From an uncultured Sphingomonadales bacterium (GTDB lineage: Bacteria > Pseudomonadota > Alphaproteobacteria > Sphingomonadales > Sphingomonadaceae), in assembly GCA_903893935.1 (NCBI GenBank), contig CAITOD010000669.1:1-14487 (forward strand): 14,487 nt of DNA. Reading direction: 5' to 3'. The notes beneath the pieces were generated by a model. That model was not told the DNA's origin, searched no databases, and saw only the letters and a program-made list of their open reading frames with translations. The first letter of the stretch is position 1, and every line of letters starts with the position of its first letter. Made by a program: the position numbers and the translations under genes. Below, piece by piece: positions 1 to 7,423 of this stretch.

Positions 1-929
1 GGGCAAATCTCGCGCCAGGCCTTGATGCGTTCGAGCACCTTGGCCTCGTTCGCCGGGCGCTTCATCGCGCGCAGGACGTTGGGCGCGGCGTGCTGGAAGG
101 GAATGTCGAGATAGGGCGTCAGCAGCCCTTCGGCCATCAGCGGGATCACCGCCTCGACATGCGGATAAGGGTAGACATAGTGCAGCCGCACCCATGGCAC
201 CTCGCCTTCGGGCGTGCGCAAGTGGCCCAGTTCGCGCGCGAGATCGGTCATATGCGTGCGCACCATGTGGCCCTGCCACTGGCGTTCTTCGTGGCGCACA
301 TCGACGCCATAAGCCGATGTATCCTGGCTGATGATCAGCAGTTCGCGCGTGCCGGCGGCGACCAGTTTCTCCGCCTCGCGCAGCACCGCATCGATCCGCC
401 GGCTGACGAGGCCGCCGCGCAACTGCGGGATGATGCAGAACGCGCAGGCGTGATTGCAGCCTTCCGAAATCTTGACATAGCTGTAGTGGCGCGGGGTCAG
501 CTTGACATCGCCGGGCGCGGCTTGCGGGATCAGGTCGAGATAAGGCCCGAGCCCCGGGGGGGCGGCGGCATGGACCGCATCGACCACGTCTTCGTATTGC
601 GCAGCACCCGTCACCGCCAGCACGCCGGGGAAGCGCGCGCGGATCGCATCGGCTTCGTTGCCCATGCACCCGGTCACGATCACGCGGCCGTTTTCGGCCA
701 TCGCCTCGCCGATCGCGGCGAGGCTTTCTTCCTTCGCCGAATCGAGAAAGCCGCAAGTGTTGACCAGCACCACATCGGCGCCCTGATAATCCGCGCTCAT
801 CGCATAGCCATCGGCGCGCAGCCGGGTGAGGATGCGTTCGGAATCGACCAGGGCCTTGGGGCAGCCGAGGCTGACCATGCCGACGCGGCGCGGAGCGGGA
901 AGGGTGAGGGGGGACTGTTCGCTGGCCAT
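1..929 (-). CDS. rimO: Ribosomal protein S12 methylthiotransferase RimO, 3' end outside window
   Basis: RimO is a radical-SAM enzyme that adds a methylthio group to the conserved aspartate of ribosomal protein S12 in the cytoplasm. The visible 309 residues start at ATG 929-927 and read [15 protein letters not shown] near the N-terminus, the hallmark of RimO rather than MiaB. The three cluster cysteines of the N-terminal MTTase domain are C23, C59 and C88. The radical-SAM motif is CNHACAFC at residues 158-165 (C158, C162, C165). The rest of the SAM domain continues to the window edge; the C-terminal TRAM domain is not in view. No ribosome binding site precedes the ATG, which fits a nearly leaderless transcript from the promoter proposed at 940-968. 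The gene is divergent from the DUF1761 gene. Identity is secure from the motifs. Confidence 0.96.
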   Translation of the reverse strand, partial: MASEQSPLTLPAPRRVGMVSLGCPKALVDSERILTRLRADGYAMSADYQGADVVLVNTCGFLDSAKEESLAAIGEAMAENGRVIVTGCMGNEADAIRARFPGVLAVTGAAQYEDVVDAVHAAAPPGLGPYLDLIPQAAPGDVKLTPRHYSYVKISEGCNHACAFCIIPQLRGGLVSRRIDAVLREAEKLVAAGTRELLIISQDTSAYGVDVRHEERQWQGHMVRTHMTDLARELGHLRTPEGEVPWVRLHYVYPYPHVEAVIPLMAEGLLTPYLDIPFQHAAPNVLRAMKRPANEAKVLERIKAWREIC

Positions 930-1044
930 CAGGCGGCGGCGCATAGCCGCTTTTGCGCGCCGCGTCACCTTGCAGACGAATTGCCAAGCCGGGGTGCTGC
1001 GGCTATGCGCCGCATTTGCAAAACGGCACCAGGGAAACAGTGCA
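930..1044. promoter_or_regulatory. Divergent promoter region with perfect 15-bp inverted repeat
   Basis: The spacer between rimO and the DUF1761 gene contains GCGGCGCATAGCCGC at 936-950 and its exact reverse complement at 999-1013, 48 nt apart. Each arm is itself a GCGGC-N5-GCCGC palindrome, and each is followed by TTTTGC or ATTTGC. Read outward, each arm presents TATGCG as a possible -10. For rimO this pairs with GTGACG (minus strand, 963-968) at 17-bp spacing. For the plus-strand gene it pairs with TTGCCA (981-986), also at 17 bp. The repeat is directly seen; the promoter role is inferred. Confidence 0.5.
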
Positions 1045-1458
1045 ATGGGTCCGGTGAACTGGTTGGCGGTGCTGGTCGCAGCGCTGGCCGCGCTCGGTGT
1101 GGCAGCGGTGTGGAACGGGCCGCTCTTTGGCCGCGCCCGCCTCGCCGAACTCGGGCCCGGCGGTCTGGGGCAGCGGATCATGCCGTGGCGCACGCTGGCG
1201 GTGACGTTCGTCTTGCTGCTGCTGTCGTCGGCGATGATCGGGCATATGTTCGCGCGCGTCGGGGCGGCGACCTTGCAAGCCAAGCCGTGGCTCTATTTCA
1301 TGATGTCGGGCGGGCTTGCGGGTGCCTTCGTGATCCCGGCCATGGCGATCAATTACATGAACTTGCGTGTCAGCCTGCGACTGGCGCTGATCGACGCGGG
1401 GTTCTGGATGATCACTTATCTGACAATCGGCCTGACGTTTTTCCTGATGCCGCGCTGA
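1045..1458 (+). CDS. DUF1761 family small membrane protein
   Basis: The 137-residue protein begins [19 protein letters not shown] and contains the WNGPLFG segment typical of DUF1761 proteins. Four hydrophobic segments (about residues 5-24, 48-68, 83-104 and 113-135) predict an inner-membrane protein with little outside the bilayer. The start at ATG 1045 is chosen because AGGGAA at 1031-1036 sits nine bases upstream and the family begins with exactly this first helix; reading further upstream would give a soluble arginine-rich extension that overlaps rimO on the other strand. DUF1761 has no assigned biochemical function. The gene stands alone, divergent from rimO and convergent with the nlpD-like gene, with a hairpin repeat just downstream. 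Family assignment is fairly sure; role unknown. Confidence 0.85.
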   Translation: MGPVNWLAVLVAALAALGVAAVWNGPLFGRARLAELGPGGLGQRIMPWRTLAVTFVLLLLSSAMIGHMFARVGAATLQAKPWLYFMMSGGLAGAFVIPAMAINYMNLRVSLRLALIDAGFWMITYLTIGLTFFLMPR

Positions 1459-1461
1459 ATA

Positions 1462-1513
1462 TCCCCCCCGAAACGGGGAGGGGGACCACCCGAAGGGTGG
1501 TGGAGGGGTCTTG
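1462..1513 (+). repeat. Interspersed hairpin repeat, unit A
   Basis: This is a 52-nt unit starting with seven C's and ending GGTGGAGGGGTCTTG. It holds two nested hairpins. The first is CCCCCCCG-AAA-CGGGGAGG (1463-1481), which read on the minus strand could terminate the nlpD-like transcript although no T-run follows. The second is ACCACCC-GAA-GGGTGGT. A second copy lies inverted at 1543-1594. The layout resembles intergenic repeats common between convergent genes in sphingomonad genomes; that family link is from general knowledge. Confidence 0.75.
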
Positions 1514-1542
1514 CCCCATTCGTCAACGCCGGTTTGCAAAGG

Positions 1543-1594
1543 CCAAGCCCCTCCACCGCGCTTCACGCGGTCCCCCTCCCCGTCCCGGGGAGGA
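1543..1594 (-). repeat. Interspersed hairpin repeat, unit B (inverted copy)
   Basis: Read on the minus strand this copy runs from TCCTCCCCGGGACGGGGAGG through GGTGGAGGGGCTTGG and aligns with unit A along its full length. The central stem is ACCGCGT-GAA-GCGCGGT. Compared with unit A, two stem pairs change on both sides so that pairing is kept (A-T to G-C, C-G to G-C), and a third becomes a T-G wobble. The units are separated by 29 nt (1514-1542). Confidence 0.75.
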
Positions 1595-1598
1595 TTTT
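1575..1598 (+). terminator. Rho-independent terminator after DUF1761 gene
   Basis: An 8-bp stem CCTCCCCG / CGGGGAGG with a TCC loop is followed by ATTTT on the plus strand. It forms the outer part of repeat unit B and overlaps the stop codon of the convergent nlpD-like gene. The T-run is short, so efficiency is uncertain. Confidence 0.55.
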
Positions 1599-2277
1599 AC
1601 AGGCGGATTGGCAGCGCGGGGAGCGGGTCCTGCGGCACATTGTCGTGGCGCAGTTCGAAATGGAGCATGGGCTTTTTCGCTTCGCCGCTGGCGCCAATCC
1701 GCGCGATCGGCGTGCCGCCGCGCACGGTTGCGCCTTCGCTGACGGTCACTTTGCCGAGATAGGCATAAGCAGTCGCCCAGCCGCCGCCATGGTCGATCAC
1801 GATCAGCTTGCCAAACCGTTCGGGTTCGTTCCCGGCGAAGATCACCCGGCCGGCGGCAGCGGCGCGCACCGTCATGCCGGCAAACGCGGCCAGATCGATG
1901 CCTTTGTCGGGCTTGCCATGCACCACGGCGCCGAACCGTGCGGTGACCGCACCCGATGTCGGCCAGACCAGCCGCGGGGCACCGGGTTCGGCGCGCGGCA
2001 GCGGGGCGCGGCGCACCGTGTGGCGCGCCGCGGGCGGCCTGTCGTCGGGATCAGGGCGTTTGAGCACGGTGCCGGCAACCAGCCGCGAATCGAGATCGAT
2101 CGCATTGGCGCGTGCCAGGTCGCCGGGCGAAACACCCATCCGCGCAGCAATTGCGGCGAGCGTATCACCGGGCTTGACGGTGTAGGTCCAGGCGACAATC
2201 GGCGCGGGCCGCGCGATCTGCGGCGCCGCCACCAGCACCAGCGCGGCAAGCGCCGGCCAGACCAGGCGTGCGCTCAC
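1597..2277 (-). CDS. NlpD-like LysM + degenerate M23 (LytM) peptidase-family protein
   Basis: The 226-residue envelope protein has an N-terminal hydrophobic signal segment (residues 4-22), a LysM peptidoglycan-binding motif ([19 protein letters not shown], about 32-75), a proline/arginine-rich linker, and a LytM/M23 domain (about 103-222). Active M23 enzymes bind zinc through HxxxD and HxH. Here the first histidine is D124 in DKGID, and the histidine of the YAH motif is Y173 in YAYLGKV, while LHFELR (H206) remains. The domain is therefore probably not a peptidase. This resembles NlpD/EnvC proteins, which activate cell-wall amidases during division. The start is GTG 2277-2275, overlapping the serS stop as GTGA, so translation is probably coupled. 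A further upstream reading would lie entirely inside serS. NlpD-type function is inferred. Confidence 0.85.
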   Translation of the reverse strand: MSARLVWPALAALVLVAAPQIARPAPIVAWTYTVKPGDTLAAIAARMGVSPGDLARANAIDLDSRLVAGTVLKRPDPDDRPPAARHTVRRAPLPRAEPGAPRLVWPTSGAVTARFGAVVHGKPDKGIDLAAFAGMTVRAAAAGRVIFAGNEPERFGKLIVIDHGGGWATAYAYLGKVTVSEGATVRGGTPIARIGASGEAKKPMLHFELRHDNVPQDPLPALPIRL

Positions 2278-3554
2278 GCCTGCGGCACGAGCCGGGTCAG
2301 GCCACCCAGCCAGGGCGCAAGCGCTGCAGGGAGATCGACCGAGCCATCGGCCTGCTGGCCGTTTTCGAGCACCGCCACCAGCGTGCGCCCGACCGCGAGG
2401 CCCGAGCCGTTGAGCGTGTGGACGAATTCGGTCGCCTTGGCGCCTTCGGGGCGATAGCGCGCGTTCATCCGCCGTGCCTGAAAATCGCCGCAGTTCGAGC
2501 ACGACGAAATTTCGCGATAGGCGCCCTGGCCGGGCAGCCACACTTCGAGATCATAGGTCTTGCGCGCGGTAAAGCCCATGTCGCCGCTGCATAGCAGCAT
2601 CTTGCGATAGGGCAGCTCGAGCGCCTGCAGCACCGCTTCGGCGCACGCGGTCATGCGTTCGTGTTCGGCCGCGGACTCGTCGGGCCGCGCGATCGACACC
2701 AGTTCGACTTTTTCGAACTGGTGCTGGCGGATGAACCCGCGCGTGTCGCGCCCGGCCGCACCCGCTTCGGAGCGGAAGCACGGGGTCAGCGCAGTCATCC
2801 GCAGCGGCAGCGCCGCGTCGGGCAGGATCTGCTCGCGCACCGAATTGGTCAGGCTCACTTCGGCGGTCGGGATCAGCCAGCGCCCGTCGGTGGTGCGAAA
2901 CAAGTCTTCGGCAAACTTGGGCAATTGCCCCGTGCCGAACACCGCTTCGTCGCGCACCAGCAAAGGCGTCACGCATTCGACATAGCCGTGCGTGCCGCTC
3001 TGCAAGTCGAGCATGAATTGCGCAAGCGCGCGGTGCAGCCGCGCCATGCCGCCGCGCAGGAACGTGAACCGCGCGCCCGACAGCGCCGCACCGGTTTCGA
3101 AATCGAGCCCGAGCGGCGGGCCGAGATCGGCATGTTCACGCGGAGTGAAATCGAACGCGCGCGGTGTGCCCCAGCGCGCGATTTCGATATTGCCGGCTTC
3201 ATCCTCCCCTTGCGGCACGTCATCGGCGGGAATGTTGGGCAGCGCTGCAAGTGCGGCGTTGAGATCGGCGGTCGCGCCGCGCTCTTCCTCTTCCATCGCG
3301 GGAAGCATGTCTTTGAGTTCGGCGACTTCGGCCTTCAATGCATCGGCGGTGGGCTTGTCGCCTTTCGCCATCGCCGCGCCGATCGCTTTCGACGCTTCGT
3401 TGCGGCGCGCCTGCGCCTCCTGCATGCGCGTCAGCACATCGCGTCGCGCCGCATCCAGCCACAGGATCGTGGCCGCGGCGGGCGGCAGCCCGCGCCGGGC
3501 AAGGCCGGCGTCGAACGCTTCGGGGTTTTCGCGGATCAGTCGGATGTCGTGCAT
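2274..3554 (-). CDS. serS: Seryl-tRNA synthetase
   Basis: The 426-residue class II synthetase charges tRNA-Ser with serine in the cytoplasm, and its length is normal. Residues about 27-100 form the charged antiparallel coiled-coil arm that grips the tRNA. The catalytic core shows the serine-binding TAE motif (230-232), motif 2 around [20 protein letters not shown] (R261), and motif 3 GSGLAVGR (383-390). [12 protein letters not shown] (351-362) is the usual SerRS signature. The start at ATG 3554 matches the conserved family N-terminus [12 protein letters not shown]. There is no clear ribosome binding site. The upstream gap to the GH16 stop is only 43 nt, so a promoter must lie there or inside the GH16 gene. 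The next gene downstream overlaps by four bases. Confidence 0.98.
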   Translation of the reverse strand: MHDIRLIRENPEAFDAGLARRGLPPAAATILWLDAARRDVLTRMQEAQARRNEASKAIGAAMAKGDKPTADALKAEVAELKDMLPAMEEEERGATADLNAALAALPNIPADDVPQGEDEAGNIEIARWGTPRAFDFTPREHADLGPPLGLDFETGAALSGARFTFLRGGMARLHRALAQFMLDLQSGTHGYVECVTPLLVRDEAVFGTGQLPKFAEDLFRTTDGRWLIPTAEVSLTNSVREQILPDAALPLRMTALTPCFRSEAGAAGRDTRGFIRQHQFEKVELVSIARPDESAAEHERMTACAEAVLQALELPYRKMLLCSGDMGFTARKTYDLEVWLPGQGAYREISSCSNCGDFQARRMNARYRPEGAKATEFVHTLNGSGLAVGRTLVAVLENGQQADGSVDLPAALAPWLGGLTRLVPQA

Positions 3555-3562
3555 GGCCGCAG

Positions 3563-3591
3563 CCTATGCCCGCCCCGGCGCCGCCTTTCAA
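3563..3591 (-). promoter_or_regulatory. Candidate serS promoter
   Basis: In the short gap upstream of serS the minus strand reads TTGAAA (3586-3591), a 17-bp spacer, then CATAGG (3563-3568). Transcription would start within a few bases of the ATG, giving a leaderless mRNA, which fits the lack of a Shine-Dalgarno sequence. The -35 matches consensus well and the -10 poorly. Confidence 0.4.
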
Positions 3592-3597
3592 CCCGAA

Positions 3598-4560
3598 CTA
3601 GCTACAACCGGTCGGGCGGTCGCACTGGTAGATATGCACCCAGTCGACTTGCATGTGCTTGGGATAATCGGTGAGCAGCACGCCGCCCTGGTCGTGGCTT
3701 TCGGGCCATTGTCCGCCGATCGCCAGATTGAGGATCAGATAGAACGGGCGATCGAACGGCGCGTAATGGATTGCGAGCGCCGGTTTGGTCTTTTGCAGCG
3801 GATCGCGCCAGTTCTTGAGCGGGATTTTCGAATAGACTTTGCCATCGACATACCAGGTCACATCATCGGGTGCCCAATCGACCCGATAGGTATGCCAGTC
3901 GCCCTCGCTGCCTTTGGGCAGGGCAAACGCCTTTTGCTGCGACAGGCCCTGATAATGGTGCATGTTGCTGCCGTAATGCAGCGTGCCGTAAATCTGGTTT
4001 TCCTCGCCGCCGACGCAACTGCCGCATTTGACGCCCAGATTGACGGCCTCCATCACGTCGATTTCGCCCGAGCCCGGCCAAGGGCCATAGAGGTCTTGCG
4101 CGGGCAGCAGCCAGATTGCCGGCCAGGTGCCCTGGCCGGTGGGCAATTTGGCGCGCACTTCGACACGGCCATACGTCAGCGTGAATTTGCCTTTGGTCGA
4201 TACTTTGCCCGATGTGAACGGCTTGGTCGCCGGCGGCGGCTCGACGCCGGGCGTGCGCAAGTCTTCCGACAGCGAAGGGCCGGTGGCTTTTTCAAACACC
4301 GCCGTCAGATCAAGCGCACCATCGTGCACCGACACGTTGTCGGTGCGGCGGGTGTAGCATTCGCGCTCCATGTTCCCGCCGCCCCAGCAATCCTGATAGG
4401 CATGCCATTTTGCCGGATCGAGCGTGGCGCCGTCGAACTCGTCCGAAAACACCAGCCGCCAGCCATCGGCAGGCGCCGGCGGGGTCTGCGCGGCGGCGGT
4501 CCATGGCAGACCGCAGCACAGCGCCGCGCCAAGACCGATCAACAACCGGATAGTGCGCAT
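3598..4560 (-). CDS. Secreted GH16 beta-glucanase (laminarinase type)
   Basis: This 320-residue enzyme should hydrolyse internal beta-1,3 (or mixed beta-1,3/1,4) glucan bonds outside the cytoplasm. A signal peptide ends at about TAAA-Q (residues 1-24). The GH16 active-site motif GEIDVME places the nucleophile at E166 and the acid/base at E171 with D168 between them; the one-residue bulge is typical of laminarinases. W150, W161 and the NLAIGG segment (278-283) are also usual for the family. Six cysteines occur as three close pairs (58/68, 179/182, 313/319), suggesting disulfides. ATG 4560 has GGGAGGAG about nine bases upstream. It is the third gene of the GH3-receptor-GH16 operon, 23 nt after the receptor. 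Exact substrate (laminarin, lichenan or other) cannot be read from sequence. Confidence 0.93.
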   Translation of the reverse strand: MRTIRLLIGLGAALCCGLPWTAAAQTPPAPADGWRLVFSDEFDGATLDPAKWHAYQDCWGGGNMERECYTRRTDNVSVHDGALDLTAVFEKATGPSLSEDLRTPGVEPPPATKPFTSGKVSTKGKFTLTYGRVEVRAKLPTGQGTWPAIWLLPAQDLYGPWPGSGEIDVMEAVNLGVKCGSCVGGEENQIYGTLHYGSNMHHYQGLSQQKAFALPKGSEGDWHTYRVDWAPDDVTWYVDGKVYSKIPLKNWRDPLQKTKPALAIHYAPFDRPFYLILNLAIGGQWPESHDQGGVLLTDYPKHMQVDWVHIYQCDRPTGCS

Positions 4561-4583
4561 CGTCCAGGCTCCTCCCTTTGCGA

Positions 4584-7397
4584 TCAGAACCGCACGCGCA
4601 AACGCGCGCCATAGGTCGTCGGGCGCGGCAGGAACGCGACCGTGCCGCCCGCCTGGCTGATCAGCAATCCGGTCACCGTCTGCTTGACCAGATTGTTGGC
4701 ATAAGCCTCGATCCGCACGCGCCCGTCGGGCGTGGAATAGCCGCCACCGATGTCGAGCGTCCAGTAACCCGGGATCGAATCGTTCAGCCGCCCGCGATAG
4801 GTGGTGGTGATCGAACAGCCCGCGACAGGTGTGCCGCTGCTGCTGATCACCGTTCCGCCGGTCTGGCACGCCTGATAGGCATAGTCTTCGCCATTGAAAA
4901 TCGTGGCATACGACCCTGACCGGTAACCCGGCGCGATGACATAGTCGAATTCGCCGTGCCGGCTGTCGAACTTTTGCGAGATTCGCATGTTCATCTGGTA
5001 TTTCGCGGTACGCGGCAGGCGCTTGCCCTGGATCGAACGGATGCCGGCATCATTGCCGTCGATATCGCTCTGGAAGCGGAAATCCTCGATCCCCTGCGAA
5101 CTCGTCACTCGTGCCTCGGGCAGCCAGAGACCGTCGAAGGCAATGTTGATCCTGGCTTCGGGGATGGTGATCGATCCGTCGAATTGCGAACCGGCAATCA
5201 CCGAGTTGGCGGCGTTGTAAGTGTATGTCACGATGATGTTGCACGAGGCATTGGGTGCCACCACGCCGACATAGGCCGCTTCGTTGCACAGGCTCAGCAG
5301 GCTGCTGAGCTGCTGGTTGTGATAGAGCTCGTAGAACGCGGTGACGTTGAGCTTGACCGGCTCGCCGGCGACGGTGAAGCGGTTCTTCGTGCCGATTTCG
5401 AAATTGGTCAGCCGTTCGGGTTTGTATGTGATCGCGGGGCCGTCGGTGCCCAGATTGTCGTTGAAACCGCCCGCCTTGTTGCCGGTCGCGACCAGGCCAT
5501 AGACCATGTGGTCGGGGTCGATCTGCAATTGCGAGCGTACGCGCCAGTCGATGAAGTGATAGTGGTCGCTGGCGCTCTGGTCAAAGAACTGGCTGGGATC
5601 GAGCCCGGCCGCATAGAGATACTGCCCCGCGTTGGCAGGTGCCCCCCAGTTGTAGGGCAAGCCATTTTGGCCGGGGACGTTGGTACTGCCCGCGCAATAG
5701 AGCCCGGTGCCCGGATTGGGCGCGCACGATCCGCTCGGGCCTGGAGGAACCAGCCCGCCCGGGAAAATCCCCGGGACGGTGTCGTAGATGCCGAAAGACT
5801 TGATGCCGGCCAGATAATAGCTGAGCGCGGCCTGCTGGTTGGCAGGGGTTTCGGCGCCCGAGGCGGGCACGTTGAAATCGGTGCGGCCCAGCCCTGCGAA
5901 CTGAAAGCCGGGGGAGCCGATGATCGGACCCATGCAGCAATTGTAGTGCCCGTCGCCGAGGAACATTTCATAGCGCGCGGCAACGCCGGTGCGCGATTTG
6001 GTGTCGTCGGTGTAGCGCACGCCGCCTGTCAGGCTGAGCTTGCTGTTCACGTGGAAGGTTTCATCGGTATAGGCCGCCAGCGACTGGCTCTGGGTGCGCG
6101 TGTTGAACTCGTTGCCCTGGAAATAGGCGGTCTGGTCGGCGACGCTACCGAGGAAGGACGCCTGCTTTTCGGTGAAATGGAACCCGCCCAGCGTCCATTC
6201 GAGGCGCGAGCCCTTGGGCGCGGTGATGCGCAGTTCCTGCGTGCCCGAATCCGACATGTTCTGCGTTTCGTAATGCGACCAGTCGTCGGCGATGCTGCCG
6301 GTCGGATCACCGGCATTGGCTTGCGCCAGCCCGCCGGGATAGGCCGCCAGCCCCGGAGGCGAACCCAACCAGTCCGTAAACAGATGACGGTGGCTGACGG
6401 TCAGCTGCACATCGAAATCGGTGCCGTGATAATTGAATTCGGCCTTTTCGCCGCTGTGCGCGGTGTGCTGGTGCGGGTCGGTCGGGTAGAGATAGACATC
6501 GCGCAAATTGAGGCTGTTGATATTGATATTGTTGCCTTCAGCGACCGCGAGATTGGTTCCGATCGTGCCCCCGCCGTTTTCGACGGTGTTGTCGTAGCTA
6601 AGCAGCATGTCGAACTTGTCGCTGGGTTTCCACAGCAGTTGCAGGCGGCCGCCGAAATTGTCCGCCCATTCGGGCCCCTTCAGGCCGGTAACAGGGCCGA
6701 CATTGTGCGTGTAGGAATCGTGGAACAGGTGTTCGCCCGAAGCGCGGATCGCAATCGTGCTGCTGACCGGGATATTCAGCCCGGCTTCGTAGGATTGCTG
6801 CCCGTAATTGCCATAACCCGCCTCGGCGTAGCCGTCCCAGATGTTGAGCCCGGGATGCCAGGGGATAATATTGACAGTGCCCGCCGTGGCATTGCGGCCG
6901 CGTAGCGTGCCCTGGGGACCGACGTTGACTTCGACCCGGTCGATATCAAAGAAAATCGAGCCAAAGCCGGCCGGGCGCGGAATATAGATGCCGTCGTAGT
7001 GCGTCCCTGCAGCCGGATCGCCGAGTTCGGTGTTGTTGCTCGAACCGACGCCGCGAATGTAGACTTCGATGTTGTTGTTGTTGGGCAGGATGTCGAGCCC
7101 GGGAATACGACCCTCGAGATCGGTGATGTTCTGCACGCCGGTTTCTTCAAGCAGCTTGCCCGACAGCACGGTCGAAGTGCCGCCGTATTTCTGCAGGTTC
7201 TGTTCCTTGCGCTCGGCAGTGACGATAATCTGGTCGGGATCTTTCTTGTCATTGGCATTGGGCGCGGCGGCATCGGCCGCAGTGCTGCTGTTGGGCGCTG
7301 CGGGCGCGGTTTGCGCCCAGGCGGCGGGTGCGGCGGTCAGGCTGGCGAGCGCGATGCCGAGGCTCGATGCCATGCCCAGAAGATGCGTGGTCCTCAT
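4584..7397 (-). CDS. TonB-dependent outer-membrane receptor, probable oligosaccharide importer
   Basis: The 937-residue protein has a signal peptide ending near AWA-Q (residue 28), a low-complexity A/N/D stretch, a TonB box around DQIIVTAERKEQN (55-67), then a plug domain with IPGLDILP, VYIRGVGS and VEVNVGPQGTLRGRNATAGTVNI. A long beta-barrel follows and ends with the aromatic terminus RVRF required for BAM-mediated insertion. It resembles sphingomonad/Caulobacter carbohydrate receptors rather than siderophore receptors, mainly because it sits between two beta-glucanase genes. The start at ATG 7397 is chosen for the signal peptide and the GAGGAG about seven bases upstream; reading further upstream would overlap the GH3 gene in another frame. 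Gaps are 26 nt to GH3 and 23 nt to GH16. No SusD-like partner is present. Import of beta-gluco-oligosaccharides is inferred from context. Confidence 0.94.
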   Translation of the reverse strand: MRTTHLLGMASSLGIALASLTAAPAAWAQTAPAAPNSSTAADAAAPNANDKKDPDQIIVTAERKEQNLQKYGGTSTVLSGKLLEETGVQNITDLEGRIPGLDILPNNNNIEVYIRGVGSSNNTELGDPAAGTHYDGIYIPRPAGFGSIFFDIDRVEVNVGPQGTLRGRNATAGTVNIIPWHPGLNIWDGYAEAGYGNYGQQSYEAGLNIPVSSTIAIRASGEHLFHDSYTHNVGPVTGLKGPEWADNFGGRLQLLWKPSDKFDMLLSYDNTVENGGGTIGTNLAVAEGNNININSLNLRDVYLYPTDPHQHTAHSGEKAEFNYHGTDFDVQLTVSHRHLFTDWLGSPPGLAAYPGGLAQANAGDPTGSIADDWSHYETQNMSDSGTQELRITAPKGSRLEWTLGGFHFTEKQASFLGSVADQTAYFQGNEFNTRTQSQSLAAYTDETFHVNSKLSLTGGVRYTDDTKSRTGVAARYEMFLGDGHYNCCMGPIIGSPGFQFAGLGRTDFNVPASGAETPANQQAALSYYLAGIKSFGIYDTVPGIFPGGLVPPGPSGSCAPNPGTGLYCAGSTNVPGQNGLPYNWGAPANAGQYLYAAGLDPSQFFDQSASDHYHFIDWRVRSQLQIDPDHMVYGLVATGNKAGGFNDNLGTDGPAITYKPERLTNFEIGTKNRFTVAGEPVKLNVTAFYELYHNQQLSSLLSLCNEAAYVGVVAPNASCNIIVTYTYNAANSVIAGSQFDGSITIPEARINIAFDGLWLPEARVTSSQGIEDFRFQSDIDGNDAGIRSIQGKRLPRTAKYQMNMRISQKFDSRHGEFDYVIAPGYRSGSYATIFNGEDYAYQACQTGGTVISSSGTPVAGCSITTTYRGRLNDSIPGYWTLDIGGGYSTPDGRVRIEAYANNLVKQTVTGLLISQAGGTVAFLPRPTTYGARLRVRF

Positions 7398-7423
7398 GTC
7401 TCTCTCCTCGAAAAATATTGTTT

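Noticed and set aside
90..1742. Plus-strand open frame spanning rimO, the DUF1761 gene and the repeat region
   Set aside because: It runs through one gene in antisense and another in the wrong frame, plus the hairpin repeats; there is no domain evidence.
4561..4869. Upstream extension of the GH16 reading frame
   Set aside because: It overlaps the end of the TonB receptor gene. ATG 4560 has GGGAGGAG upstream and starts a signal peptide.
4956..6905. Long plus-strand open frame opposite the TonB receptor
   Set aside because: Same reason: low-complexity composition, no family match, and it lies entirely within a certain coding region on the other strand.
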